Shown: positions 1-9,272, counted from the stretch's first letter. The stretch is 64,000 bases of DNA from G958295645 sp965242735 (GCA_965242735.1 OZ251497.1:2852001-2916000), one strand, 5' to 3'. The notes: generated by a model not told the origin, from the letters alone. Translations and numbers: made by a program.

Positions 1-462
1 CGCCAGCGAATGCCGCACGACCTGGGCGCTGTCCAAGCTGCGGTAGTACACCCACAGGCTCTCGCCGTCGGACACCACCACGTCGCCCTCGGGGTCGCTG
101 AAGCGCATGGAGAAGAGATTGGGGCGCTGCTGGCAGACGCGGCCCTCGCTGTCCACGACGCGGCCGAGCAGGCGCACCTCGATCCGCTGTTCGAAGTCGG
201 CGCACATGGCGCGCACGTCCTCGTAGCGCCGGACCGCGCCCTCGAACGCCTCGCGGGGCGATTGGGCGGCCGCCGGGGCCGGGGCGACGGGCCACGCGGC
301 GAGCGCCAAGAGGGCCCAGGCCGGGCGGACTGGGGCTGAGCGGACCGGGGCTGGGCGGACTGGTGAGCGGCCTCGTGCTGAACGGATCGGCGCCCACCAG
401 ACGGAGGCCGATCGGGCATGCGCCCAGCGAATCGCGGATAAGCGGACCGAGGTCCAGCGCAC
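1..462 (-). CDS. lolA: Outer-membrane lipoprotein carrier protein LolA, 3' end cut by window edge
   Basis: LolA is the periplasmic chaperone that carries lipoproteins from the LolCDE complex to the outer membrane. Read on the minus strand, a hydrophobic export segment (WALLALAAWPV followed by an Ala/Pro stretch) leads into recognisable LolA sequence: DVRAMCADFEQ, then NLFSMRF and GESLWVYY. About 154 codons are visible; the C-terminal part lies outside the window. No in-frame ATG exists between the end of ftsK and the signal peptide. A GTG at 462 is the most plausible start, which leaves an unusual leader of roughly 50 residues rich in Arg, Pro and Ser ahead of the export segment, partly built from a 15-bp repeat. 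No clear ribosome binding site was seen, so the start is uncertain. The position just downstream of ftsK on the same strand matches the ftsK-lolA order common in bacteria. Confidence 0.75.
   Translation of the reverse strand, partial: MRWTSVRLSAIRWAHARSASVWWAPIRSARGRSPVRPAPVRSAPVRPAWALLALAAWPVAPAPAAAQSPREAFEGAVRRYEDVRAMCADFEQRIEVRLLGRVVDSEGRVCQQRPNLFSMRFSDPEGDVVVSDGESLWVYYRSLDSAQVVRHSLA
316..360. repeat. 15-bp tandem repeat in the lolA leader
   Basis: Three successive 15-mers start at 316, 331 and 346 on the plus strand; the clearest are TGGGGCTGAGCGGAC and CGGGGCTGGGCGGAC. Read with lolA on the minus strand they encode five-residue units such as RPAPV, RSAPV and RPAWA immediately before the hydrophobic part of the signal peptide. 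The period is a multiple of three, so copy-number changes keep the frame. Confidence 0.7.
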
Positions 463-553
463 CCAGGCCGAGCAGGCTGGGGCGGACCGGACCCGTGCCC
501 AGCGGCGAGGACGGGACGCGCCACGGCGCTCGGCCCAGCCGCTCCCGGGCGGG

Positions 554-3115
554 TCAGCTGGGGCAGATCTGGTCAAGGGCGTCGGCGCTGGCCGTCACTT
601 CTCTGGGCTTGGAGCCGTCGGGCGGGCCCAGCACGCCGGCGTCGTGGAGCTGGTCCACGATGCGGGCCGCTCGTCCGTAGCCGATGCTCAGGCGCCGCTG
701 GAGGAGCGACGTGGAGCCCGTGCCCTGCTGCACGCACGCCTCCGCGGCCTTGCGAAACAGCGGATCCCAGTCGCCCTGCACGGGTTCCGGGCCGTCGTCG
801 CCGGCGCCCTCCTGCGCGCGCACGGTCTCCAAGATGTCGTCTTCGCCCTCCTGAGCGCGGGCCTCCGCGCCGTCCAGCGCGTCTTCACGCTCGCGGTACC
901 AGTTCATCAGCGCCTCGGTTTCCTCGGTGGAAATGAAGGCGCCCTGCATCCGCACGGGCTCGCTCTGGCCGGGCGGGAGGAAGAGCATGTCGCCGTGACC
1001 CAGCAGCGCGTCGGCGCCGTTCTGGTCGAGGATGGTGCGCGAGTCCGTCTTCGACGCGACGCGAAACGCGATGCGGCAGGGGAAATTGGCCTTGATGAGG
1101 CCGGTGATGACGTTGACGCTGGGCCGCTGCGTCGCCACCAGCAGGTGGATGCCGATGGCGCGCGCCTTCTGGGCCAGCTGCGTGAGGGGCTTCTCGACCT
1201 CGGCTTGGACCGTCATCATCAGGTCGGCCAGCTCGTCGACGACGACGACGACGTAGGGCAGGGGGCCGTCCGTGTAGATCCAGAAGTCGTCGCCCGCGGC
1301 CGCCTCGGCCTCGCCGTCCTCGCTCCCCTGGCCTCCTCCTCCGCCTCCGCCGCCGGGGCGCTTGAGCGTCACGCCCCGCTCGACGCGGTCGTTGAACTCC
1401 TGGAGAGACCGGACGCCGTTGACGCTCAGCAGGGCGTAGCGGCGCTCCATCTCCATCACGGCCCACTTGAGCACGCCCGCCGCGTCTTTCGGATCGGTGA
1501 CGACCGGATGGCGCAAGTGCGGCAGGTCCGCGTAGGCCGACAGCTCCACCATCTTGGGATCGACGAGCAACAGGCGCATGCGGCTCGGTCCGGCCCGGTA
1601 CACCAAGCTCGTGATGATGGTGTTGAGGCACACGGACTTGCCGGAGCCGGTCGCGCCCGCGATGAGCGCGTGCGGCATCTTGGCCAAGTCCGAGACGAAG
1701 GGGTCCCCGGCGAGGTCCTTGCCCAGCGCCAGCGGCAGCGTCCCCTTCGACTGGAAGAAGGACGGGGACTCCAGAATCTCCCGCAGCCGCACCATCTCCT
1801 TGCTCGGATTCGGGATCTCCACGCCCACGGCGCCCTTGCCGGGGATGGGCGCCACGATGCGGACGCTGCGCGCCTTCATCGCCAGCGCCAAGTCCGCGTC
1901 CAGGTTGGCGATTCGGTTGACCTTGATCCCCGCCGCCGGCACGACTTCGTACTGGGTGACGGCCGGCCCCGTCGTCCGGCCGACGATCTCGCAACGGATC
2001 TTGAAGGTCTCCAGCGTCTTGAGAAGGACTTCGCCCAAACGGTCGAGCTCGCGCAACATGCCCGCTTGGTCCTGGCGCTCGGACTCGGCCAGCAGTTCCA
2101 TGCCCGGCAGCTCGTGCTCCTGATGCGCTTGGCCGGAAGCGGCCAAGGGGTCCGGGAGATCGGCGGCGTCGGGCGGAGCGTCCAAGGCCCCGCCCAGCGC
2201 GTCGGGCGGATGCGCGGTCCCGTGGACGTCGGCAGGCGCATCGGGATCGGCGGCCGCGGCCGCGCCCAGCAGTTCGTCCGGAGCCAAGGCGTCCTCGGCG
2301 ATTTCGGGAGGCAATTCGGCCCGCAAGACCTCGGCCCGAGCCACCTCCGCGGCCGACGGTCCCACCGGGACCCGCCGCTCGCGCCGCCGACGCTCCCACG
2401 CCCTGCCGAACGCCCCGGCGACCGCGCTCCAAGCCCGCGCCGCAACCGACCAGGCGCCCGAGACGCCCGACGCGACCACGCGCAACGGATTGAAGCCGAA
2501 CGCGGCCACCCAAGTTCCCACCGCACCGCCGCCGACCACGACCCAGGCGCCCAACCATCCCACGCGCTCCCAAAGAGGACCGCCCAGCGCCGCCCCGACC
2601 CAGCCTCCCGGCCCGAGCTCTTGGCCGTCGGCCGCGCCCTCGGACCCAGCCGCCGCGGCTCCGTTGCCCGCCGTCTCGGCCAAGAAGGCCGCCACCGGCA
2701 CGAGCGCCAAGGCCGCCGCCGAGACGATCCACATGCGCTGGAGCGTGCCGCGCTGCCACCAGCGGCCCGCCGTCGCCCCCGCCGTCAACAGCACGAACGG
2801 CACGGCGAAGCGGCCCGCGCCCAACGCCCCCGACAGCCACGCGTCCAGGTTCTCGCCCACCGATCCCATCGGGTTGCCCGACGGGAAGTAGCCGCCCAAC
2901 GGCAGCATGGCGGTCAACGACAGCAAGGCGACCAGCGCAATCGGCCAAGCGGCCGTGCGCCCCAGATCGCGTTCCTTCGCCGCCCCGCTTCGCCCGGCCG
3001 TCCGGCTCCGCCCGGAGGACCGCGGCTTCTTCGTCCGGCGCGCCCCCCCACGGGCCGACTTCGCCTTCTTCCCGCCTGTCCTAGCTGCCACCTCTGGCCG
3101 CCCCTTCCGAATCAA
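554..3115 (-). CDS. ftsK: DNA translocase FtsK
   Basis: FtsK is a membrane-anchored, ring-forming ATPase that pumps chromosomal DNA through the division septum and positions it for dimer resolution. The 853-residue protein shows a basic N-terminus, about four hydrophobic segments (residues 55-75, 100-115, 130-148, 185-210), and an acidic/Ala-rich linker of about 130 residues. The RecA-like motor follows, with Walker A GATGSGKS at 487-494 and a Walker B strand VVVVVDELADLMM. The C-terminus (SLLQRRLSIGYGRAARIVDQL) is a winged-helix gamma domain of the kind that reads polar DNA motifs. Between Walker A and B there is an inserted loop with eight consecutive glycines and an acidic run; loops vary at this point in the family. 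The linker is short compared with E. coli FtsK but normal for many phyla. Confidence 0.95.
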   Translation of the reverse strand: MIRKGRPEVAARTGGKKAKSARGGARRTKKPRSSGRSRTAGRSGAAKERDLGRTAAWPIALVALLSLTAMLPLGGYFPSGNPMGSVGENLDAWLSGALGAGRFAVPFVLLTAGATAGRWWQRGTLQRMWIVSAAALALVPVAAFLAETAGNGAAAAGSEGAADGQELGPGGWVGAALGGPLWERVGWLGAWVVVGGGAVGTWVAAFGFNPLRVVASGVSGAWSVAARAWSAVAGAFGRAWERRRRERRVPVGPSAAEVARAEVLRAELPPEIAEDALAPDELLGAAAAADPDAPADVHGTAHPPDALGGALDAPPDAADLPDPLAASGQAHQEHELPGMELLAESERQDQAGMLRELDRLGEVLLKTLETFKIRCEIVGRTTGPAVTQYEVVPAAGIKVNRIANLDADLALAMKARSVRIVAPIPGKGAVGVEIPNPSKEMVRLREILESPSFFQSKGTLPLALGKDLAGDPFVSDLAKMPHALIAGATGSGKSVCLNTIITSLVYRAGPSRMRLLLVDPKMVELSAYADLPHLRHPVVTDPKDAAGVLKWAVMEMERRYALLSVNGVRSLQEFNDRVERGVTLKRPGGGGGGGGQGSEDGEAEAAAGDDFWIYTDGPLPYVVVVVDELADLMMTVQAEVEKPLTQLAQKARAIGIHLLVATQRPSVNVITGLIKANFPCRIAFRVASKTDSRTILDQNGADALLGHGDMLFLPPGQSEPVRMQGAFISTEETEALMNWYREREDALDGAEARAQEGEDDILETVRAQEGAGDDGPEPVQGDWDPLFRKAAEACVQQGTGSTSLLQRRLSIGYGRAARIVDQLHDAGVLGPPDGSKPREVTASADALDQICPS

Positions 3116-3297
3116 GCCCCCTGCTTCGCCCGTCGCGGATGCGGGCTCGCGTCGCTAGGCGGACCGCGTCCTCCCTTGCGGCACCATGGCAGAGTTGGGT
3201 AGTCGGCGTCATCGGGGCCCGGTTTGCGAGGAGGCTTCGCCGCGGCTCGGCGGCGCCTGACGACCAACAATAACGAGGACGCTCTTGGGGACGGTCG

Positions 3298-3978
3298 CTA
3301 GACCGGCTGGTCGACTCCTTCGACGGGGGAGGCGGAGCCAATCGCCTTGCCGGATTCGTTCTGCTGGCGGCCGTCTCGGAAGTCGCGAGCGTGTCCTGCC
3401 ACCAAGCAGAACACCATCCACAGCCCGAGGGTGGCGCCGGTCGCCGCCATCGGGAGAAACAAGGCAGCAACCCAAGCGAAGTCGACGCCACCCCCCATCC
3501 AGTTGAACGCCGCCAGTCCAATGCCCAGGAGGCCGCTTGCGAGCGCGGCGCCGAGACCGGGGAGAAAGACCTTCGACGAGGTGATGTCGTCGATGCGATT
3601 GGCGTTCCACCCGGTTGCAACACCTGCCAACACCATGCCTCCGGCGAGGACCGCCGCCGCGACCCGAACTTCGACATGCCTGGAAAGAACGGCCGTCGCA
3701 AACAAGCAGAAGGTCAATGCCGTGCCAACGACGTCCAGCGTCTTGCGCGAGCAGACTGGCCACCCCGTCCCCGGCACATGCACGGTCCTTCGAAGCTCCT
3801 GCGGCCGGTCCTCGCGCTCTCGAGTGACCGCAAGCCACGCGAAAGCCATCACAGCAAGGTATGCTCCCGCGAACCCAGCCTTGCCATCGGCCGTCACGGT
3901 CAGCCCCATGAGCACCGTGACCGCCGTCACGCTACCTGCGGCGCTGCGAAGGCTGCTGGACATCCGACGTGTCTCCAT
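3298..3978 (-). CDS. Six-helix membrane protein of unknown function (copy 1)
   Basis: A 226-residue protein I do not recognise. It has six likely transmembrane segments (for example AAGSVTAVTVLMGLTVTA, TLDVVGTALTFCLFATAVL and a last helix near FLPMAATGATLGLWMVFCL) and a hydrophilic loop RTVHVPGTGWPVCSRKT between helices 2 and 3. The C-terminal tail ends in a polar DGRQQNESGKAIGSASP segment. It is a close tandem paralogue of the next gene upstream (4025-4717): the N-terminus, the loop and the tail are nearly identical, while the last two helices have diverged. ATG at 3978 is chosen because it matches the paralogue and follows GGAGA; an upstream TTG at 3993 would add five residues. No enzymatic motif is visible. 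Confidence 0.7.
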   Translation of the reverse strand: METRRMSSSLRSAAGSVTAVTVLMGLTVTADGKAGFAGAYLAVMAFAWLAVTREREDRPQELRRTVHVPGTGWPVCSRKTLDVVGTALTFCLFATAVLSRHVEVRVAAAVLAGGMVLAGVATGWNANRIDDITSSKVFLPGLGAALASGLLGIGLAAFNWMGGGVDFAWVAALFLPMAATGATLGLWMVFCLVAGHARDFRDGRQQNESGKAIGSASPVEGVDQPV

Positions 3979-4024
3979 TTGACGTGTCTCCAAATTGTTA
4001 TGGCGTCGCAGGCCGGCTGGACCG

Positions 4025-4717
4025 CTAGACGCCGCCTGTCAGTCCGTCCGCGCCGACCGTCTTCTCGGGGGAGGCGGAGCCAATCGCCTTGCCGGATTCG
4101 TTCTCCTGGCGGCCGTCCCGGAATGCGCGAGCGTCCCGCACCAGCACGCAGGACATCATCAACATCGCGAGGGTGACGCCGATCGCCGGCAATGGGAGAC
4201 CGAAGACGGCGATCCAAACGGTGGCGACGCCGCCTCCCAATGCGTGGTACGCCAGCAGTCCAAGGGTCAAGACGAGGCTTGCGAGCATGGCAACGAGTCC
4301 GGGACCGACGACCTTCGACGCGAGGTCGTTGACGCGATTGCCGTTCCATCCGGTTGCGACGCCCGCCAACACCATGCATCCAACCAGAACCGCCGCCGCG
4401 ACCCGAACCTCGACATTTCTAGAAAGAAGGGCCGTCGCGAACAAGCAGAAGGTCAATGCCGTGCCAACGACGTCCAGCGTCTTGCGCGAGCAGAGCGGCC
4501 ATCCCGTCCCCGGCACGTGCACGGTCCTTCGAAGCTCCTGCGGCCGGTCCGTGCGCTCTCGAGTGACCGCAAGCCACGCAAGGGCCGCCATGGCAAGCAA
4601 GACTCCCGCATACCGGGCCTTGAACTCGGCCGTCACGGTCATCCCCATGAGCACCGTGACCGCCGTCACGCTACCTGCGGCGTTGCGAAGGCTGCTTGAC
4701 ATCCGACGTGTCTCCAT
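4025..4717 (-). CDS. Six-helix membrane protein of unknown function (copy 2)
   Basis: A 230-residue paralogue of the 3298-3978 product. It shares the leader METRRMSSSLR, the loop RTVHVPGTGWPLCSRKT and the tail NESGKAIGSASPE. Six predicted membrane segments and no catalytic motif. The two genes are separated by fewer than 50 bases and share upstream sequence (GGAGACACGT or a one-base variant before the ATG, repeated again inside the first codons), so the duplication included the translation start. Divergence is concentrated in the last two helices, as expected if one part interacts with a varying partner; that is inference. A longer start at 4810 is open, but the added residues are not shared by the paralogue. 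Confidence 0.7.
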   Translation of the reverse strand: METRRMSSSLRNAAGSVTAVTVLMGMTVTAEFKARYAGVLLAMAALAWLAVTRERTDRPQELRRTVHVPGTGWPLCSRKTLDVVGTALTFCLFATALLSRNVEVRVAAAVLVGCMVLAGVATGWNGNRVNDLASKVVGPGLVAMLASLVLTLGLLAYHALGGGVATVWIAVFGLPLPAIGVTLAMLMMSCVLVRDARAFRDGRQENESGKAIGSASPEKTVGADGLTGGV

Positions 4718-4885
4718 CAACGTGTCCCCAATGTGGCATCGCAGGCCGGCCACCCACTCGACGTCTTGCCGGTGCCGAACGCCGCCTGCAAGTCGGTTCG
4801 CACCGAGCATCTTCCCCGGTGCGGCGTTACCGTCTTTCGGGGGCGGCGTTTGGCAATCGAAGCTATACAGCCCCCTCCGCCACCG

Positions 4886-7816
4886 TCAAGCGCGCGTGGA
4901 CTTTCCGCCGTGAACGGTGGGCTCGGCGCACCAGCTGTCCCGCAACGCCGCCAAGCCGTCCAGGATCTCCTCGGGCAGGCCGAGAACGTCCACCAGAACC
5001 GCTCGGTCCAGCTCCCGGCGCACGGGGTCGCGGTACGCCTCGTTGGCGGGCAGCATCTTGCGGTCCCGAAGGTCGGCGAACACGGATTGGGCACGGGCCG
5101 ACTGCTCTTCCGACAGCGCCCGCGCGTCGAGCGCGAGCAGGTCGGGCAGGCGGCTGATGGTCACTCTGGCCCTTCCCTGCTGCTGCCTGGACCCCATCCA
5201 CCAGAAGCACATCAGTCCCAAGGTGCTGTTCGCCCACAAGGTCAACGGCTGTTCCCAGGATTCGCGCTCCGCGACGAAGTTCGGCCACGCGACGCCGCCG
5301 ATGCTCTTCTCCGGCGTCAAGCAGGCGGCCAAGCTCTGGGAATTGAGCTGGAAGTCCAAGTTGAAGTGGAGCTGGGAGGCCGTGTTCTTCCACACCTCCA
5401 CGGCCTGAACCTCCTTGCCCTCTCGGACGACGCCTTCTCTGTCGGGAGCCACCACCATGCTTCGTTCGCGTTCGGCGTTGTGCGCCCACAGGACCGGATA
5501 GAGCGGCCGGTCGCGCGCAACCAAAATGTCGAACGGACCCCTCGGCGCGCCGCCGGGATGCTTGCCCGAGATGTCCCGGTGAAGCAGCCCTCGCCGTCCG
5601 AGCCGGTCCAGGGGCGCCACCGGAACTGCAGGACGGGCGTTCGTTCGAGGAAGCGCGAGCGTGCCCGCCCGAAGCGACAGCATGGCCTCCGCCAGAGCCG
5701 GCTCCCGCAACGCCGCGCACCCGCCCTCCGCCAGCGGCGCGCGAACGAAGCTACCGGCGTCGGAGGCGTCGCCCAGCAACAACCGTCCGCTGCGGCGCCG
5801 CGGGCCGATCCGTCGCACCACGCCCGCCAGCGCCGCCGCCTCCCCCAGCGTGCGCGGACGCCGCAGCAGGTTGACGAAGAGCGCGTCCTTCGCCCCCGAC
5901 TCCGAATTCACGCTACTCTTCCTCGTGCCGACGACCAGCGCTTCGGCCATCCCCGTGTCCGCCGAGAACGCCCGCTCGGTCTTGCCGCTGGCCGCGATCG
6001 ACACCACCAACACGTCCTCGTAGCAGCGGTCCAGCAGGACGCGGGCCGCCTTCCACGAACCGCCCTGCACGAAGGCGGCGGGCAGCACCAGGGCCACCAC
6101 GCCGCCGGGCTTGGTCTTCACGTGGGCCAAGTCCACAAAGTAAGACGCCAGTCCGGCATTTCCCGCTCCGGCCGGCGCATCCAGTCGCTTCCGCAACCGG
6201 GCGAGCTTGCCCGACATGGCCTTCTGCTCGGCCTGGGAGGTCTCGAAGCCGGCGAACGACGGCACCGGGATCGTCGTGGACTCGTGGTTGGTCGGACGCG
6301 TGAACGGCGGGTTCATGATGAGCAGGTCGCCGCTCTCGTCGGAAAGGTCCACCACGTGCGGATCAGCGGCCTCTTCCGGCTCGCCCGTCCCGCGAACTTG
6401 CTTGCGGCTCGTGCCGAAGGCGTCGATCTGCAGGCTGGGCCCCGTGCCCATCAGGGACCGCGCCGACTCCTCGCCCAGGAGGTCCAGCGATCCGATCGAG
6501 AGCGGACGACCGGTCTCCGACGGCTGCTCCCCATAGGGCATCGTCCAGACTCGCGTGTTGCCGAAGGGGCGGGTCGGATGGGCGCCCGACAGGATCGAGG
6601 TCGTCAGGTGTGTCGCGGCGGGCATGATGTCCGCGGCAATCAGCGCCTGCTCCATCATCCCGGCATGGATGTGCTGGTCGTCCCCCCCGGCGCGGCGGTG
6701 ACGGGCCCGGACCGACTGGTAGGCGGCGTTCAACAGCGTGCCGGTCCCGCACGCCAAGTCGGCGATCCGAAGCCCGCACACTTCTTCTTGGCTGCCCCAC
6801 TGCACGTCCAGACGCGGAACCGCCAGCTCCGACAACAGCACGGCCGACGCCGGCAACGTGTAGAAGGTGGCCAGGAACTTCCGATCCACGATCAGGCGCT
6901 GGAACATCTGGCCCGACAAGTCGTGCGTTCCCGCCGCGCCCATCTTGGCCAAGCTCCGGGCCGCGGGCTCCAGCCGCTTCAGGACTTCGTCAGCGAGATA
7001 ATCGGGAAACGGGTGCAGCAGGTCGATCGCGACTTCGAAGATCGGCCAGTAGTTGATTCGCAGGATGCGGCGCCAGCACTGCAAGAGCTGCATCTTGTCG
7101 AGCGGGTCGTCGCTCTTGAAGCGCAAGTCGTCTAGCACCTGTATGTCGTGCGAGCCCGCGATCGTCGCGTGAAAGGTCAGTGCGTTGGCGACGATCGCCA
7201 TCGCCATCCGCGTCGTTTGTTTGCTCTTCTCCTGGTGAAGCACGTCGGAGATGCGGTCCAGCGTATTCTTCTGCTGGTACCGCACGAGGTCTTCCAGCCG
7301 GACCGCCGCTTGCTTGACCGCCGTCTCGAGGATCTCGGTACCCTCCGCCACCTTCCGTTCCGACAGCGCCGCGTGTTCGATGCACGCCGCCAAGTCGTTC
7401 GCGTCTCCGTCCAGCCATCCCGCCTCCGGCCAGCGGACAGGCGCTCCGGGCTCGCCCGCCAGAACGGCATAGCGGTACCGAGCTTCCGCGATGCGGTTCG
7501 CGAGTTCGCCCTGGCCGGTCCGAAGGTCGCGCGGCAACAGAACGGCGATGGCTTGTTCCACGATCTCGCCGGGACCTTCCACGACTTGCCCCAGCCGAGC
7601 GCAGGCGTCCCGTTCGACGGTCGCGCCGGGCGCGAACTCCGTCTCGAGGACGACGACTTGGCCACCGGGATGACTGACCATGATATCGGGGCGTCTCGCC
7701 GCATTCCGGAGAACCTGCGACTGCTCCACGCCGATCCCGTCTCGCCAAGCCGGGTGCTTGGTGCGCAGGAGATCGCCGAGCTGCACGTTGATAGTCGCTT
7801 CGCTGTTGGCCGGCAT
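4886..7816 (-). CDS. N6-adenine DNA methyltransferase, possibly with an N-terminal nuclease-like domain
   Basis: A 976-residue class I SAM-dependent DNA methyltransferase. Motif I (IADLACGTGTLL, about 351-362) binds S-adenosylmethionine. Motif IV NPPF (501-504), in the context LLIMNPPFTRPT, is the catalytic signature of amino-methyltransferases that modify adenine. Residues 1-120 contain RRPDIMV (41-47) followed by VVVLETE (54-60). This is the spacing of a PD-(D/E)XK nuclease core, but with Glu instead of the usual final Lys, so activity is doubtful. The C-terminal third (FNLDFQLNSQSLAACL, RESWEQPLTLWANSTLG) looks like a target-recognition region. The start is supported by AAAGGTG just upstream of the ATG. 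The DUF262-HNH gene lies 52 bp upstream on the same strand, so the two probably form a modification/restriction pair. Base composition is like the chromosome, unlike the partner gene. Confidence 0.85.
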   Translation of the reverse strand: MPANSEATINVQLGDLLRTKHPAWRDGIGVEQSQVLRNAARRPDIMVSHPGGQVVVLETEFAPGATVERDACARLGQVVEGPGEIVEQAIAVLLPRDLRTGQGELANRIAEARYRYAVLAGEPGAPVRWPEAGWLDGDANDLAACIEHAALSERKVAEGTEILETAVKQAAVRLEDLVRYQQKNTLDRISDVLHQEKSKQTTRMAMAIVANALTFHATIAGSHDIQVLDDLRFKSDDPLDKMQLLQCWRRILRINYWPIFEVAIDLLHPFPDYLADEVLKRLEPAARSLAKMGAAGTHDLSGQMFQRLIVDRKFLATFYTLPASAVLLSELAVPRLDVQWGSQEEVCGLRIADLACGTGTLLNAAYQSVRARHRRAGGDDQHIHAGMMEQALIAADIMPAATHLTTSILSGAHPTRPFGNTRVWTMPYGEQPSETGRPLSIGSLDLLGEESARSLMGTGPSLQIDAFGTSRKQVRGTGEPEEAADPHVVDLSDESGDLLIMNPPFTRPTNHESTTIPVPSFAGFETSQAEQKAMSGKLARLRKRLDAPAGAGNAGLASYFVDLAHVKTKPGGVVALVLPAAFVQGGSWKAARVLLDRCYEDVLVVSIAASGKTERAFSADTGMAEALVVGTRKSSVNSESGAKDALFVNLLRRPRTLGEAAALAGVVRRIGPRRRSGRLLLGDASDAGSFVRAPLAEGGCAALREPALAEAMLSLRAGTLALPRTNARPAVPVAPLDRLGRRGLLHRDISGKHPGGAPRGPFDILVARDRPLYPVLWAHNAERERSMVVAPDREGVVREGKEVQAVEVWKNTASQLHFNLDFQLNSQSLAACLTPEKSIGGVAWPNFVAERESWEQPLTLWANSTLGLMCFWWMGSRQQQGRARVTISRLPDLLALDARALSEEQSARAQSVFADLRDRKMLPANEAYRDPVRRELDRAVLVDVLGLPEEILDGLAALRDSWCAEPTVHGGKSTRA

Positions 7817-7868
7817 CGTTCACCTTTCTTGTAGAGATTAAGGTAATCCGTCAGATCAACGCCAAGTA

Positions 7869-9272
7869 CTAATTCTTGCCTCCTCTGGACAAATTACAAT
7901 ATCTGTGCACTAATCTTGCATTCTCAGGAATAGTAGCACCTCCTCGCCAATAATGCTCATCGTGATCAAGCGCAGCATCTTCCATAAGTCGTATTTCGTT
8001 TCCGCAAATTTTACATACAGCATTCTGTTCAAACATTTCTTTTTTCAATTGTCGGGAAAATATCCGCTTATCCGTATCGGATTGCAAGTCATTCGATAGC
8101 AATTTCTTAAGTCGATCACGCCAAGTTTCGAACACATATGTCAATCTGGCCTTTTCTCCGGTTGCACGACGGACGTAATCAATCCAGTGTTTATCATGTG
8201 TAATCAAATCCAAATATTCTTCATAGATTCGATCTGCCATGCCAGTAATTTGACTTAAGCTGTAATCCGCAAACGATGTAGATACACATTGGAACACAGA
8301 TGAATTGACTCTTGTAGCCCACTCGGTGGACTGGGAACCCTTCTTGGGGTCATTTCTCAAACGGAAACCATTGTCCCCGAACACAGTAAGGGATGCTTTC
8401 ATGCAACGCTCAAAGACATTCTTGAATTCCGCCAACTTCTTGTCTGACGGATTACGGTGTGTCTCCAAAAACTCGTTCAAGAATTTCTTCAAGCCGTGAC
8501 CGCACTTGAGATGAGTACGCTCATAGAACGCCAAGAACCTGAGGACAAGATTTCTGTCGTTCATTCTTTTCTGAAGCGTGCTCTGGTTTACGCATTTCAC
8601 GAAATCTTTGTTACTCGACAACTCCTTGAGCAAAGTGTTTGTACTTCCCTTGAAAATGCAATTTCGAATTTCTGTTTCATTGAGTTTTGTACCACCGGTA
8701 TTGAGTCGCTCAAAAACGATAAAATGAATATCCGAATCTGTGTTGCTAGATAGTTCAAATGATCTGAGTGTAGCATTTTTGAGCTCTCTTTGACTTGCCT
8801 TGTCTAGATCGCTAAATTTCTTTCCATTAAGTTCTCGCCTTATGTTCAATCCAGTCAATTTATATTTGTCGGCAAAGAAATTGAAAACAGACGTTAAGCG
8901 CTGAAGCCCGTCGATTACTGTGTATCTCTGATCTTGAGTTCGGGAAAGATATACAACTGGTACGGGAATATTCAACAAGAAAGACTCAATAAGCTTCGAT
9001 GCCTGTGGGTTGCTCCATACATAGTTTCTCTGCCATTCTGGATCGAGCACTAGGTCGTTATCGTCATGCCAACGCTTGAACTCCCAAAGGCTCCTGTCAT
9101 TCTTCTCCAAGGAAATACGTGAACTAGAGGCATTCAGGACTCCTTCATCATTTCCCTCAAAATCCGATCCCGATTCCGGCGATTCTAGCTCATCGCGTCG
9201 TTGCGCCGTCGCACTGTGGAGGTCATCGACAGCAATTTCCGTCGTCGTGGCCTGCGAGATCTTCGTTGTCAT
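7869..9272 (-). CDS. DUF262 / HNH endonuclease family protein, AT-rich and probably acquired
   Basis: A 467-residue protein of the DUF262 family (ParB/Srx fold, as in GmrSD-type modification-dependent restriction enzymes). The hallmark motif appears as VIDGLQRLTS near residue 120, followed by IVFERLNTGGTKLNETEIRNC, the usual DUF262 continuation. The C-terminus carries a zinc-finger-like HNH site: CKICG, then DHDEHYWRGG, and finally HRYCNLSRGG. DUF262 proteins use NTP and are linked to restriction; HNH domains cut DNA. Base composition is far more AT-rich than anything else in the window (by eye about 40-45% GC against roughly two thirds elsewhere) and AT-ending codons abound, a clear sign of recent transfer. 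It lies just upstream of the adenine methyltransferase on the same strand. The target and any dependence on modification cannot be read from sequence. Confidence 0.85.
   Translation of the reverse strand: MTTKISQATTTEIAVDDLHSATAQRRDELESPESGSDFEGNDEGVLNASSSRISLEKNDRSLWEFKRWHDDNDLVLDPEWQRNYVWSNPQASKLIESFLLNIPVPVVYLSRTQDQRYTVIDGLQRLTSVFNFFADKYKLTGLNIRRELNGKKFSDLDKASQRELKNATLRSFELSSNTDSDIHFIVFERLNTGGTKLNETEIRNCIFKGSTNTLLKELSSNKDFVKCVNQSTLQKRMNDRNLVLRFLAFYERTHLKCGHGLKKFLNEFLETHRNPSDKKLAEFKNVFERCMKASLTVFGDNGFRLRNDPKKGSQSTEWATRVNSSVFQCVSTSFADYSLSQITGMADRIYEEYLDLITHDKHWIDYVRRATGEKARLTYVFETWRDRLKKLLSNDLQSDTDKRIFSRQLKKEMFEQNAVCKICGNEIRLMEDAALDHDEHYWRGGATIPENARLVHRYCNLSRGGKN

Noticed and set aside
644..3202. 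An 852-codon open frame on the plus strand across ftsK
   Set aside because: It is the mirror frame of ftsK; its translation is Arg/His-rich without domains, whereas the minus strand gives a complete FtsK with Walker motifs. High GC removes stops from such frames.
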